NCBI RefSeq assembly: GCF_002843565.1
Contig: NZ_CP025257.1
Location: 682,001 to 746,000, forward strand
Reading direction: 5' to 3'
Length of the DNA stretch: 64,000 nucleotides
Source of the DNA: Mesoplasma syrphidae
GTDB lineage: Bacteria > Bacillota_I > Bacilli_A > Mycoplasmatales > Mycoplasmataceae
Below are positions 1-10,941 of the stretch, piece after piece. The notes below the pieces were generated by a model. It was not told where the DNA came from, made no database searches, and worked only from the letters and a program-made list of their open reading frames with translations. How positions within the stretch are numbered: the stretch's first letter is position 1; the number at the start of each line of letters is the position of its first letter. The position numbers and the translations under genes were made by a program.

Positions 1-1960
1 ATCCTGGTTTTCCTGCATCTGTTAATAACCAGAATGAATAAACAGATGCTGTTGTTGCAACTCCTGCAGCAATTGCTATAAAGAAGTAGAGTGTTTCAAC
101 TCCATAGGGAACTGCTCCCAGAATTGCCACAATTGGCCCCCCATGTGCAGCAGCATTAGTTACCATCAATGCACCAGCAATTCCTCCAGCCACTGCTGAG
201 CCCAAAACATTTGAAACAACGGCACGCTTAGGATCTCTAATTGCAAAAGGAATTGCTCCTTCAGAAATTCCGATGCATCCCATAATGATTGCTGCAACAC
301 CTAAATTTCGCGTATCTTTATCGAAAAATTTTGGAACAATTATTGTAGTCAATCCCATACCCAATGGTGCAACAGGAATTGCAGCAGCAATCGCTCCCAT
401 TGGTTCGTAAATTTTGGCCGTTACTAAAGCTGATCCTGTCACAAAGGCAATTTTATTAATCGGCCCCCCCATATCAAAACCAGCCATAGCACCAAGAGCC
501 ATTCCTAACCCTAGTCCAGCTCAAACACCTAATTCTGAATTATAAGCATTTTTGAATCCAATTGAAATTTGATCCATTACATATCCAATTGGTCCTCCAA
601 TAACATAAATAAATAGTAGTCCTATTCCTAATCCAACAACAATTGGAATAAAGAATATAGGCATTGCTGCTTGTAATGTTTTTGGAACATTTCATGTATT
701 AATTCATTTAACTGTGTATCCCGCTAGTAAACCTGCAGCGATCGCTCCTAAAAAACCGGCTGGAGTTGCAACAGCATCCATTCCTGGCATTGGCATGAAA
801 TTGTCGGGATTATTACCTAAGAACGCTCCAACCATTGCGGGGACAATGGCTGCTCTACCAGCTATTGAATTAGCAATAAATCCACCAAGTATCGGAATCA
901 TCATAGCAAATGCGGCTGAACCAACCAGATTCATGACATTTAGAATTCCTCATTTATATTGATCATTGGGTCCAGCAGTTCCTGCTTCTGGTCCTCAAAT
1001 AGCCTTAGCTAATCCAATTGAAAATGCTAAACATATTCCACCCAGAACTATAATTGGAATCATATAAGAAATTCCGGCCATGATATGTTGCATTACTCCT
1101 TCTTTTTCACCACTTACGCGATTTTTAGTTTGAAACGAAGGATTTTCTCCTTTTTGAAGTGTTGCCTCAGCAATGGCCAATTTAACAGTCCCCTGTGGGT
1201 CTTTCATTGCTTTAGCAACTTTTGTTTGATAAACTTTTTTTCCAGCAAAACGAGTTTTGTCAACTGATGTATCTGTTGCAAAGATTACTAAATCAGCATC
1301 AGCAATTTCTTGGGGTTTTAAGGGAGTTCCTACACCCTTAGAACCCTGAGTTTCAATTCTTATAGAATGACCCATTTTTGGAACTTCGGATAAAAGTTTT
1401 TCTTCAGCCATATATGTATGAGCTATTCCAGTAATACACGCTGTAATTGCAACAATTTTTAAACCATCGTTAGAAGTTTTTTTATCATTTGATGCAATAT
1501 TTTCTTTAGTCTCTACTTGTTGAAGTAATTCTAAGACTTCCTTATTCGAATTTGTTGACAAAATTTTTCTTTTAAAATCTGTGTTCAATAATTTCATTGC
1601 AATACTGCTCAAAATTGTCAAATGTTCCTCACCAGAAGGCCCTTCAGGAATCATTAAGGCAATTGCAATTTTTGTTGGCTTGCCATCCAATGAATTCCAA
1701 TCTATTGGTGATTTGAGACGGACAACAAAAACAGCCGATTTTTTAATCTCCATAATTCGAGCATGTGGAATTGCAAAGCCATCTTCAAACCCTGTAGATC
1801 CTTCTTTTTCTCTGTCCAAAAAACCTTTTACTAAAGCTTCCTTATTAGAAACCAAATTTAGTTTTAAAGCTTGACTTGCAATAAAACTAAAAACTCTTTC
1901 TTTAGAACTAAATTCCTGATCAAGAAATATGTACTCAGTACTAAAAATACTATCTTTCAT
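1..1960 (-). CDS. Fructose-family PTS permease EIIABC, C-terminal end outside window
   Basis: Membrane sugar transporter that phosphorylates its substrate during import. About 653 codons are visible and the end of the IIC domain is cut off. A IIA domain comes first, with the phospho-His in FAIPHARI (H66). A IIB domain follows, with the active Cys in ITACITGIAHTYM (C175), then a long hydrophobic IIC domain containing GGPINKIAF. TGA codons (for example 995-997) encode Trp. I place the start at 1960, not at the in-frame ATG at 1978. A GGTGA-type ribosome site precedes 1960, and a TATAAT (1977-1982) overlaps the upstream ATG. The RpiR-type gene just upstream is probably its regulator. Domain order matches FruA, but a second FruA with fruK lies at 13896-16001, so this one may carry another sugar. 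Family certain, substrate unknown. Confidence 0.93.
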
Positions 1961-1976
1961 AAATTCACCATCTTTC

Positions 1977-2048
1977 ATTATAAAATATACACACTTTTAT
2001 TCACACTTGTAATATTTTTTCCAAAAAATTTTATTTTTTGGAAAAAAT
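1977..2048 (-). promoter_or_regulatory. Promoter and 15-bp inverted repeat upstream of the PTS EIIABC gene
   Basis: A TATAAT -10 box lies at 1977-1982. Further upstream is a perfect 15-bp inverted repeat, ATTTTTTCCAAAAAA (2014-2028) and its complement (2034-2048), separated by 5 bases. A further GGAAAAAAT half follows at 2049. No T-run terminator logic fits its position between the regulator gene's terminator and the permease promoter. I infer an operator, most likely for the adjacent RpiR-type protein. Confidence 0.5.
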
Positions 2049-2062
2049 GGAAAAAATATAAA

Positions 2063-2091
2063 AAGCGACTAGTTTAATAACTAATCGCGTT
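2063..2091 (-). terminator. Terminator of the RpiR-type regulator gene
   Basis: Ten-pair stem (2065-2074 with 2079-2088) with a U-G wobble that pairs only in the minus-strand RNA. It is followed on that strand by a T-rich run, a few bases after the regulator's stop codon. Confidence 0.75.
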
Positions 2092-2096
2092 CTTAA

Positions 2097-2903
2097 TTAA
2101 TGTTGCTCTCACTTTCAGGCCTCAATTACATCTGATGTCACAATATCCAAGGCCAAAATATTTTTAAAAATTACTTCTCAAATAGCAAAAGCACACAATC
2201 GTGAAGTAAACGAAAATGATCTATATTTGGCATCCTTTGAGTGAATTTCAAAAGCAAAAGTGGAATTTTTTTTCAAATTGGATTCATATGGCCCTGTCAA
2301 TGAAATAACTTTGACTCCCTTTTCATTAGCTTTTTCAATTACTTTATTCATTTCAAATTTGTCTCCCGAATAAGAAACTGCAATAACAACATCATTTTTT
2401 TGCATGAAATTAAGATTAATCAATTGTTGATGCCAATCGGGTCCAATCATTACATACTTACCTATTTGTGAAAGTTTATGTTCAATTTCATGTTTCAGAG
2501 CCATGTTTCCGCCAATTGAAGATACATTAATTTTTTCTGCATTGACAATCAGTTTTGCTGCCTTTTCTACATCTATTTGAATCAGACATGCCAATGTTGT
2601 TTTAATATCATTTAAAATTGTTTGGTTATTTTCAAAGTAATTATTCTTGTTGAAATTATTCTCAAAATAAGAAATAACTTCCTTATTTAACTGTAATACC
2701 AAAGTTCGATATGATTCAGCTTCCAAAACATTTTTAATGTATCGTGAAACAGTTGGTTGACTGCATTGACTTTTTTTTGCCAACTCAGAAACACTAAGAT
2801 CAAAAATTTTGTTAGTAACTATTTCTTCAATTATTGCTTTTGAAATATCAGAATTAGCATTGTTTTGTTCTTTACTATATTTATAAATTTTTTCTAAGTA
2901 CAT
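2097..2903 (-). CDS. MurR/RpiR-family transcriptional regulator with SIS domain
   Basis: A 268-residue sugar-phosphate-responsive DNA-binding protein. The N-terminal helix-turn-helix (about residues 20-65) contains LSVSELAKKSQCSQPTVSRYI. A SIS sugar-phosphate-binding domain (about 105-245) contains VSSIGGN and AVSYSGD, the usual phosphosugar-contact loops. In-frame TGA codons (2178-2180 and two near the C terminus) are Trp; the protein ends at TAA 2097-2099. AGAGG precedes the ATG. The gene is directly upstream of the EIIABC gene and its own terminator separates the two. I infer that it controls that permease through the inverted repeat at 2014-2048. Ligand unknown. Confidence 0.9.
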
Positions 2904-2973
2904 AAAAAACCTCTTTCCCTATAATTTTAATGGAATAATCGTTGGAAACAATAATAATTTAAGTTCTGCTTTT

Positions 2974-3013
2974 GAAATAAAAAATTTCCCCATGCGAGGA
3001 AATCTTTTATTTC
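2974..3013 (-). terminator. Terminator after rplT
   Basis: Long stem with a GATTTCC/GGAAATT core whose outer arms GAAATAAAA and TTTTATTTC also pair. It overlaps the rplT stop codon and ends in a T-run on the minus strand. Confidence 0.75.
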
Positions 3014-3363
3014 AATTTATTTTGAACTTCTTTTACGATTTTTTCAAAGTCTTCAGGATTGTGAATTGCCAATTCTGATAGCATTTTTCTATTGATGTCA
3101 ATATTAGCTAGTTTCAACCCATTCATAAATCTTGAGTATGATAAACCATAAGGTCTAACAGCTGCATTAATACGAACGATTCATAGTTGTCTGAAATCAC
3201 GTTTCTTTTGTTTACGCCCGATAAAAGCATAAGCCATAGAACGAACAACTTGTTCATGGGCTTTTTTATATGAAGATTTTTTAGTTCCGTAGTATCCTTT
3301 AGCACGCTTAATTCAACGTTTTCTTCTTGCTCTAGTTACTTTTCCAAATTTAACTCTTGCCAT
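3007..3363 (-). CDS. rplT: Ribosomal protein L20
   Basis: 118 residues, the normal family length, starting [21 protein letters not shown]20 binds 23S rRNA and is needed early in large-subunit assembly; in Firmicutes it also represses its own operon. Two Trp residues are encoded by TGA, which breaks the frame under the standard code. It is the third gene of infC-rpmI-rplT, 24 bases after rpmI, with AGAGGAA ahead of the ATG. Confidence 0.97.
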
Positions 3364-3387
3364 TATATATTCCTCTCGTTCCTATTT

Positions 3388-3582
3388 CTATTTTTGCAAT
3401 AAACCTTTTAAACGTTTCATATCTGTTTTATGAACGATTGTCATTTTTTCTAAATGACGCTTTTGCTTTGTTGTTTTACCTGTAGCACGGTGTGATCTGT
3501 AGGCTTTCCCTCTTTTAAGGTTTCCGTTAGCAGAAACACGAACACGTTTTGCTAAAGCTTTTTTTGTTTTCATTTTTGGCAT
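3388..3582 (-). CDS. rpmI: Ribosomal protein L35
   Basis: 64-residue, very basic large-subunit protein with the family start [13 protein letters not shown] and the [19 protein letters not shown] core. Full length. It sits between infC and rplT as in most bacteria, 23 bases after infC, so the three genes are surely one transcript. Confidence 0.97.
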   Translation of the reverse strand: MPKMKTKKALAKRVRVSANGNLKRGKAYRSHRATGKTTKQKRHLEKMTIVHKTDMKRLKGLLQK

Positions 3583-3605
3583 AATTTTGTCCTCGCTATC
3601 CTTTA

Positions 3606-4151
3606 CTAATTTTTCTTAGGCACAACATACATGTCTAAGAATCTTGATGTCAATTTGGGTTCTTTTTCAATTTTTGCAATGTCTTCAATTAATGCAAAGA
3701 ATTTTTTTAAAGTCTCTTCTCCAAGATCCATGTAAGCAATTTCTCTTCCTTTAAATTTCAAAGATATTTTTACACGATCACCATCTAATAAAAATTCTTT
3801 AGCTTTTCGAGCCTTAGTTTCTAAATCATGTTGTCCGATATTAACTGTTAAGCGGATTTCTTTGTTTTCAGTTTTTGATGAATTTTTTTTAACTTCTTTT
3901 AGTTTTTTTTGTTGTTCGTATTTATACTTACCATAGTTAACAATTTTAGCAATTGCTGTGCCGTCTGGTTGAGTCCCCACTTGTAGCAAATCTAAATCTT
4001 GAGACTCAGCTAATGCAATTGCGTCTCTTTTAGACATTACTCCACGTTTGTCTCCATTTTCATCAATAACAAAGATTTCTCTAGCTTTAATAAATCCATT
4101 GATCGGATCTTGATTTTTAACTGGTTTGGAATTTCTATTTCTTTGATCCAT
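3606..4151 (-). CDS. infC: Translation initiation factor IF-3
   Basis: 181 residues. IF-3 binds the 30S subunit, blocks premature 50S joining and proofreads the initiator codon. The N-terminal domain carries [13 protein letters not shown] and [15 protein letters not shown] lysine-rich linker contains [11 protein letters not shown]. The C-terminal domain carries [20 protein letters not shown] and [15 protein letters not shown], all standard. ATG is preceded by AAGGAG at good spacing, which argues against unusual non-ATG initiation. First gene of infC-rpmI-rplT. The leader upstream can fold into a hairpin followed by T residues (see 4174-4207). Confidence 0.97.
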   Translation of the reverse strand: MDQRNRNSKPVKNQDPINGFIKAREIFVIDENGDKRGVMSKRDAIALAESQDLDLLQVGTQPDGTAIAKIVNYGKYKYEQQKKLKEVKKNSSKTENKEIRLTVNIGQHDLETKARKAKEFLLDGDRVKISLKFKGREIAYMDLGEETLKKFFALIEDIAKIEKEPKLTSRFLDMYVVPKKN

Positions 4152-4173
4152 GTAGTATTCTCCTTAATATAAA

Positions 4174-4207
4174 AAATGTGCCGTTAAAGAATTAGAAAGC
4201 ACATTTT
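4174..4207 (-). promoter_or_regulatory. Terminator-like leader hairpin before infC (possible L20 attenuator)
   Basis: In the minus-strand RNA, AAAATGTGC pairs with GCACATTTT around a loop and is followed immediately by a T-run, only about 20 bases before the infC ATG. A second potential stem (CACCATT...AATGGTAG) lies further upstream near 4235-4262. In low-GC Gram-positives L20 controls this operon by leader attenuation, so this is a reasonable equivalent. Binding to L20 is inference. Confidence 0.5.
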
Positions 4208-4374
4208 ATATAAAATAATAATATATAATTTTGACTACCATTTCACTAATAGTTAATGGTGAGCTAAGTGCTTCTTCTTTAAACAATAATATTGTATATG
4301 GATTGAGTATAAATTACAACATTATTTATAGAACTTATTCAAAAACGAGAAATAAAGATTTTTTAGCGCTTTAA

Positions 4375-6141
4375 CTATCTATGAGTTCGTTTTTTCATTG
4401 CATTAGCGACATGCTCTACATCACTTCCAACAACAATTTGCAAAGTCTCATTTCCGAAACGTTTTATTCCAAATGCTCCAGATTTTTTAATTTCGGATTC
4501 ATTAATTTTGCTATTATCTTTTAATTTTAAACGCAAACGAGTTGCACAGTTATCAATTAAAACAATATTATTTTCGCCAATAGCGCTAATGATGTTTTCA
4601 GCCATAATTTCATATTTGTTTCCTGTAAATTGATTTATATTTTTTTTTGAATTTGTTTCTTTATTATCGACTATAATATTTTCTCTACCTGGTGTTTCAA
4701 TATTTAGTCATTTGATTAAAAAGTAGAATGACACAAATCATGTTCCACCAGCAACACTTGTTAATAACAATGTTCATAGTGGATTAGCAGAAACTGTCAT
4801 GTTTCCACCTTCATTAGCAAATCCTCAAGACTGAGCAAATGAAGCCAAGTAATCTATTAGACCCGCGCTAAATCCAAATCCAATTTGAATTTGCATAGCA
4901 GTTGAAATTGCTACAAAGATAAATGACAATAAAACATGAATAACTAATAAAATTGGTGACATAAATACAAATGAAAATTCAATTGGTTCAGTAATTCCTG
5001 AAATTATTGAAACTAGTGCCACTCCACCTAAAAATCCTGATACCTCTTTTCTATTTTCTGGTTTGGCAGCAAAAATCATTGCAATTGCAATTGCAGGAAC
5101 ACCACCCATCATAATTGGAAAAAATCCCCCTTGAAATAATCCTGATCCTTGAATTCCTTTTGCAAAAGCATTAATATCTCCATTTACTCATTGAGTTCCA
5201 GCATTGATTGTTCCAGTTATTGGATCAACAATTGAACCATTAATTGGTAACTGAAATAAGAAAAATGTATTTAAAATTTGATGTAAACCGAATGGTAATA
5301 GTAAACGATTCAATCCTGCATAAATAGCAGTTCCGGGAATTGCGACTGCAGGGTTTTTAGGATTAGCAACGCTTGTTCCAAATAACATTAAAGCATACTG
5401 AATTCAGGGTCAAATAATTGCAAAAGCAAAAGCAGTTGGAATTGCAACTACTAAACCAATCATTGGAACAAACCTACGTCCTCCAAAAAATGATAATGCA
5501 GTTGGCAATTTAATTTCTTTATATTTATTATATAAATAAGCTGAAAAACAACCTGAAACAATTCCACCTAAAACCCCAATATTTAGAACATAAGAAGCTC
5601 CTTTAATTGTGGTTCCGTCTTCTGCATAATTTTTGACATAGATAAGTGATGAATATTGCTTTCCATTTTCATCTGTAAAGGTTAAAACTTTTCCATAGAT
5701 CATATCTGGGAGAGAACCAGCTACAGAAGTTAATGCCGTAATTGTAAAAAAGAATATTGCTCCAACTAAAGCAACTTCACCACGATGGTCTTTTGCCAAA
5801 CCAAACGCTAATCCAATTGCAAATAGTAAGGCTAAATTATCAAAAACAACTGCTCCAGGTTTTTGAATAATAAATGAGATTCAATATCCAGCTTCATTGA
5901 TAATTTTTCCATCAGCAGTTGTTGTATAAGCAATCCCAAGTGCACCAAAACGATTTAATAATGCTGCAAAAGGTAAAACTGCAATTGGAAATTGTAGGGC
6001 TTTACCTAATTCTTGTAAATTTGACAATATCTTAGATCATTTATTAGAATTGTTACTTTTTGTTGTTAAACCCGAAGTTTTTTTTATTTTTGTTTCTTGG
6101 GTTTTAAATAATCTTTGTTTTTGTAGTATTTTTGAGATCAT
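4375..6141 (-). CDS. PTS glucose/N-acetylglucosamine-family EIICB permease
   Basis: 588-residue membrane transporter of the PtsG/NagE family. A basic tail of about 45 residues is followed by the multi-spanning IIC domain (about 50-480), with GLAFGLAKDHRGEVALVG, FGLHQILNTFF and GITEPIEFSFVF. The C-terminal IIB domain has the phospho-cysteine motif NCATRLRLKL. No IIA domain is fused; the separate crr gene nearby (6567-7043) probably supplies it. Several TGA codons encode Trp. AAGGAAA precedes the ATG. Motifs fit glucose and N-acetylglucosamine carriers equally well, so no gene symbol is given. It appears to have its own promoter, because a terminator lies between it and the crr unit. Confidence 0.9.
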
Positions 6142-6235
6142 TAATATTTAATTTCCTTTCAAAAATAAAATATCAAAAGAACAATTTGATTTGTGAAATA
6201 TACAATTTTACAAATCCCAATTCAAAATATGAAAT

Positions 6236-6263
6236 AAAAAACTTTAGTTGTTAAACTAAAGTT
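6236..6263 (-). terminator. Terminator after the crr unit
   Basis: AACTTTAG and CTAAAGTT arms followed on the minus strand by a T-run. The small membrane gene's stop codon (6251-6253) lies inside the loop. Confidence 0.75.
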
Positions 6264-6547
6264 CCGATTGAAATAGGAATTAATATTAGAGAAGCCAATA
6301 AACACGCAAATATTACGAAAATATAAAAATATTGACCTCAAAATTCGAAAACCTTGTATTTTGGAGATACTATTTTAAAATTTTGCTTTTTTTCTCATTC
6401 TTTTTTCTTTTTACGATTAATGTATAAAAACCCACAAGCGATTGCCAAAACAATACATAATATTCCAATTACCAACATTGCAATTGCTCCACCATGCGAT
6501 AAACGCTTTTGTGAAACCTCTATAACAAAAATCATTATCTGGTTCAT
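6251..6547 (-). CDS. Small membrane protein downstream of crr
   Basis: 98-residue protein, intact only with TGA as Trp (two such codons). Two hydrophobic segments (about residues 22-42 and 74-96) flank a charged stretch RKKKKEWEKKQ, so it probably spans the membrane twice. AAGAAAG precedes the ATG. It begins 19 bases after crr and the transcript ends in a terminator overlapping its stop codon, so crr and this gene form one unit. I do not recognise a family; a link to the PTS is suggested only by position. Confidence 0.75.
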
Positions 6548-6566
6548 AAAAATTCTTTCTTAAAAT

Positions 6567-7043
6567 CTATTTTTTTAAAATAGCTACTAAGTCCCCTTTT
6601 TTTACTTTTCCAAATTTAACAACTTCAATAGTTTTTCCATTTGTGTTTGTAAAAACAACAGGTGTTTTAATTGATGGAACTGCAGCAGCAACTTCTTTTA
6701 AGTTAACTTTAACAAGTTCATCTCCAACTTTAACTTTTTGACCTTGTTCAACTTTTGAATTAAATCCTTTTCCTTCTAAAGTAACAGTATCTAAACCAAT
6801 ATGAATTAATAATTCAATTCCAGCAGCATTTTTAATACCATAAGCATGCTTTGTTGGAAACACAGTTACTAGTTCTCCTTCGATTGGTGCTACAAAAACA
6901 CCATTTGCAGGAATTACAGCAAATCCGTCACCCATCATTCTTTCTTGAAATACTTCATCTTCTACTAAATCTAAACTAATGATTTCTCCATCAACTGGAG
7001 CAAAAATTTCGATTTCTTTTTTCTTTTTGCTAAATAGCCCCAT
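6567..7043 (-). CDS. crr: Glucose-type PTS EIIA (Crr-like)
   Basis: 158-residue soluble phosphocarrier that passes phosphate from HPr to IIB domains. It has the conserved FAPVDGEIISLDLVEDEVF start, the second His in KHAYGIK (H66) and the phosphorylated His in ELLIHIGLDTV (H81). Full length, no TGA needed. It lies 93 bases downstream of ptsI beyond a terminator, so it may have its own promoter as well as read-through. Likely partner of the EIICB at 4375-6141, and possibly of the trehalose permease, which also lacks IIA. Confidence 0.95.
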   Translation of the reverse strand: MGLFSKKKKEIEIFAPVDGEIISLDLVEDEVFQERMMGDGFAVIPANGVFVAPIEGELVTVFPTKHAYGIKNAAGIELLIHIGLDTVTLEGKGFNSKVEQGQKVKVGDELVKVNLKEVAAAVPSIKTPVVFTNTNGKTIEVVKFGKVKKGDLVAILKK

Positions 7044-7083
7044 ATAATTCTCCCTTGGTTTTTTATTTATAAATATATTTTAA

Positions 7084-7112
7084 CAAAAAAAGACTTTATT
7101 AAAAAGTCCTTT
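7084..7112 (-). terminator. Terminator after ptsI
   Basis: GACTTT/AAAGTC stem with a long T-run on the minus strand, about 30 bases past the ptsI stop codon and ahead of crr. Confidence 0.7.
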
Positions 7113-7136
7113 TGTTTTTATTAAGTTTAGATCAAA

Positions 7137-8858
7137 TTATTTTGCTGCTAAAAATTCATCAACTAAAGCAAGAACTTCTTCGCTTGTTTCCAAATCTAAC
7201 GCCTTATTAGCCAATTCCTCAGCCTCTTTTATTTCAATTTTACTCATTAATGAACGCGCACGCAACATTGATGTTGCACTCATTGAAAATGCGTCCAATC
7301 CCATTCCTAATAGCAACGGTAAAGCTTGAATATCTCCAGCCATTTCTCCACACATTCCAACTCATCGGTTATTTTTGTGGGCTCCTTCAATTGTCATTTT
7401 AATTAAACGTAAAATTGATGGATTTGTTGGTTGATATAAATATGTAACATTTTCACTCATTCGGTCTGCTGCCATTGAATATTGAATTAAATCATTTGTT
7501 CCAATTGAAAAGAAATCTGCGTATTTTGAGAATTTGTCAGCACTAATTGCTGCTGCTGGGATTTCTACCATCATTCCAACTTGAACATTTTTATCATAAG
7601 CAATTTTTTCTTTATCTAATTCAGCTTTACATTCTTCTACAAATGCTTTAGCATTTTTAAATTCATCAATTGTCGCAATCATTGGAAACATAATTCCTAA
7701 CTCTCCAAATGCTGAAGCTCTTAACAAAGCACGAATCTGATCTCTAAAAATATCCTTACGGTCTAAAGTAAATCTTATTGCTCGGTAACCTAAAAATGGA
7801 TTCATTTCATGAGGAAATTCAAAATATGATAATTTTTTGTCTCCACCAATATCTAGTGTACGAATAACTACTAACTTACCGTTCATGGCATCAATAACTT
7901 TTTTGTATGACTCAAATTGTTCATCTTCTGTTGGAAAATGATCATTATCCATATATAAAAACTCTGAACGGAATAACCCAATTCCTTCTCCACCATTTTC
8001 AAGTACAGATTCAACATCCAATGGAGAACCAATATTAGCTTCAATTAATTTTTCAGCACCATCTTTTGTTAAAGAAGGCAATTCCTTAAATTTAGACAAC
8101 TCTGCTTTCATATTTGCAAACTCTTTAGCCAATGATTCATATTCTTTAATATTCTCTGCAGATAAATCTAACACGATTTCTCCAGTTGCCCCGTTCAAAG
8201 CAAAAACTTCACCATCTTTAACATCTTCAGTAATTGTTTTTAAAGCCAATACTGCTGGAATTTCTAAGCTTCTTGCCATAATAGCAGCGTGTGATGTTCT
8301 GCCACCAACATTAGTTGCAAATCCCTTGACAAATTTTTTATCTAATTGTGCAGTTTGTGAAGGTGTTAAATCTTCAGCTACTAAAATTACTTCTTCAGAA
8401 ATTGTTGACAAATCGACAATTTTAATTCCCATAATATGCTTAATAATTCTTGACGCAACGTCTTTAATATCTGCAGAACGTTCTTGAAAATAATGATCCT
8501 CCATTGCTGCAAACATTTCATAATAGTTGTTTGTGATAGTTTGTGCAGCAAATTCTGCATTAACATGATCCTTTTTAATCATAGTTTCAATTTCTTCTTT
8601 AATTGCTGGATCAGCTGCAATATCTTTATGTGCTTCGAAAATTGCAGCCTTTTCTTCTCCAAGTTTAACTAAAGTTGATTCCTTCAAACCATTCAGATCG
8701 GCTACTGCTTTAACAATAGCATTATCCAATTTAGTAATTTCAGCTTCAACATCTGAAATTGCATGCTTTTTAATAATAATTTGTTCTTCTTTTAATACTA
8801 ACGCTTTAGCTACGGCTACGCCTTCACTAGCACCAATACCTCTCATTTTTTTACTCAT
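7137..8858 (-). CDS. ptsI: PTS enzyme I (phosphoenolpyruvate-protein phosphotransferase)
   Basis: 573 residues, normal length. Enzyme I takes phosphate from phosphoenolpyruvate and passes it to HPr, starting all PTS uptake. The swivelling His domain shows [12 protein letters not shown] with phospho-His H190. The C-terminal barrel shows [33 protein letters not shown] and the cysteine motif GMCGEMAGD. One TGA (7359-7361) encodes Trp just before that motif and would split the gene under the standard code. AAGGTGAAAGAAT precedes the ATG. No HPr gene is present in this window. Confidence 0.97.
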
Positions 8859-8944
8859 ATTCTTTCACCTTACTATACATAATATTATAGAATATTTTCC
8901 ACTATAATTACAACGATTAGGAATGTTTTTTTAGAATATGACTA

Positions 8945-9295
8945 TCAAAAAATTTTTGTACCATGAAAAACTTTTCGATAACTATACAAACCATACAAAA
9001 AAGCAAAAACATTTAGTGTTAAGCCTTCTACAATTACCAACCAAAAAATTAAGCTGCTAATTTTTTCTCTATTATAATAGCCATCAATCTTTATTTTAAA
9101 GATTGCGATATAGCAATAAACTAGACTTACAATAACTTGAATAATCACAACAATTAAAAATATTCATCAGTACTGAAAATCTTTAACAACAACCATATAA
9201 ATGACACCAATGACAAATAGTATTGTCGAAATTAAAGTCACGACAACACTGGAGTTTAGAGCAAACTTGGCATTTTCTCGTGAATTATATCTCAT
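8945..9295 (-). CDS. Small membrane protein overlapping treC
   Basis: 116 residues with three to four hydrophobic segments (about 14-36, 45-66, 78-99). Two adjacent TGA codons encode Trp (FQYWWIF). The ATG lies 11 bases inside the 3' end of treC, with AAAGGTAA ahead of it, so translation is probably coupled. No family recognised. Its place as last gene of the trehalose operon is all that hints at a role. Confidence 0.75.
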
Positions 9296-10916
9296 GGGTT
9301 ACCTTTTGCAAAATAACCAATTGATATGGAGATAATTTTTTAATGTCAAAATTGGCCGTATTGTTATAAATGACTTGAAACTGATTTGGCAACTCTTTTA
9401 GTTGTGTTGTTTTATAATTTTCACTTCAGTTTGTTAAAACTCAGATTTCTTCATTACCATATATTCTTTTATACGCATAACTTAGGTCTTCAAAAAACTT
9501 TATTGCTCCACAATATAACGGCTTTAAAGTTTTCCTTAAGTTAATAATTTTCTTATAATGATTTAAAATTGAGTTCCCGTCATTATTTTGCTTTTCAACA
9601 TTTATTGTCAAGTAATTTGCATTTACATATTCACTGCACTTTTCATTTTTGGTAAAGCCTGCAAATCTATTTTCATTTCATTGCATAACACTTCTAGCAT
9701 TGTCCCTAGCCTTGGAGTTTAATATTTTCAAAACATTATTTGCAGAATATTTTTCCAGCAACTCAGGAATATGCCCAATTGTTTCAACATCGACAAATTC
9801 ATTTATATTCTTTAGATTTAGGTTTGACATTCCAATTTCTTCGCCTTGATACAGAAATGGTATTCCTTTCATTAAAGCTGTAAATCCAAAGATGGCAGTT
9901 GCACTTTCTTTTCAAAATTTTTCTATATTTCCAAAGCGACTAACGGCTCGAGGTTGATCATGATTATTCATAAACAAAGCTAATTCAGCGTGATGCTCTT
10001 GATAATATTCTTGTCATTCTTTTACTAAGTCTCAAAACATTTGCAAATCTGGGTTGCTATACGTTCACTTATTGTTATTTATATAGTCAACTTTAAGATG
10101 TAAAAAAGTAAATACTGAGTCTAATTGTTCATTATTATCTTTAGCATATTTTGCCGACTTTTCCTTTGTTGTCGATGAGACTTCTCCAACTGTAAAACAG
10201 TCTTCAATCTTACTAAAAACTTCCTGATTCATTAGTTGAAAATATTTTTCAATATTGGGACCATCTGTATAAAATTTACGCCCATCGCCTAATTGGTCAT
10301 CTTCAAAAATTAATGGCTTATCATACAAGTTACATACATCTAATCTAAATCCCTTGATTCCTTTATCTTTTCAAAAGTTTAAAATCTTAATTAGTTCTTG
10401 TCTTAATTCCAAATTTTGTCAATTCAAATCCGGTTGCTCCTTAGCAAATAAATGCAAGTAATATTTATTTAGCTTTGGCACAAATTCTCAAGCTGATCCG
10501 CCCATTTTACTTTTTCAGTTAGTAGGTGGTTTCCCATTCACAGGATCTTTAAAGATGTAATAGCTCATATACTTATCATCTCCTTGCAAAGCTTTTTGAA
10601 ATCACTTGTGTTGATCTGAAGTATGATTAAAAACTATGTCTGTAATAATTGAGATATCAAGCATTTTGGCTTTTTCAATTAATAATTCTAGATCTTTTAA
10701 GGAACCAAAATCAGAGTTGACTTGACAATAATTCGCTACATCATATCCGCTATCTTTAAATGGCGATTCATAAAAAGGTGAAAGTCAAATTCTCGTAACA
10801 CCTAATTCTTTTAAATAAGATAGCTTTTTAATAACTCCTTGAAGATTTCCCCTGCCTGTTTTTAAACCATCATTAAAAGTCGGAATAAAGACTTCATATA
10901 TTAGTTCGTTTTTCAC
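9285..10916 (-). CDS. treC: Trehalose-6-phosphate hydrolase (GH13)
   Basis: 543 residues. It splits imported trehalose-6-phosphate into glucose and glucose-6-phosphate in the cytosol. Alpha-amylase-type barrel with phosphotrehalase signatures: SGYDVANY, DIVFNHTSDQHKWFQ, GGSAWEFVPKLNKYYLHLFAKEQ (split by key residues), nucleophile Asp in GFRLDVCN, acid Glu in TVGEVSS, third carboxylate in NNHDQPRAVSRFG, and GEEIGMSN. The start is GTG at 10914-10916, with AAGGAG just upstream; the nearby ATG (10918) is out of frame. Many TGA-coded Trp residues are present. It follows treB by 25 bases and overlaps the next small gene. Confidence 0.93.
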
Positions 10917-10941
10917 ATTCTCTCCTTATTTTTTAAATTAA

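Noticed and set aside
1958-1978. Upstream ATG at 1978 as start of the first PTS gene
   Set aside because: It overlaps a TATAAT -10 box and lacks a ribosome site, whereas the ATG at 1960 has GGTGA upstream.
7356-7361. Apparent split of ptsI into two genes
   Set aside because: The break is a single TGA, read as Trp in this group; the protein is full length with all motifs. The same applies to eno, lepA, pyk, proS, mgtA and others.
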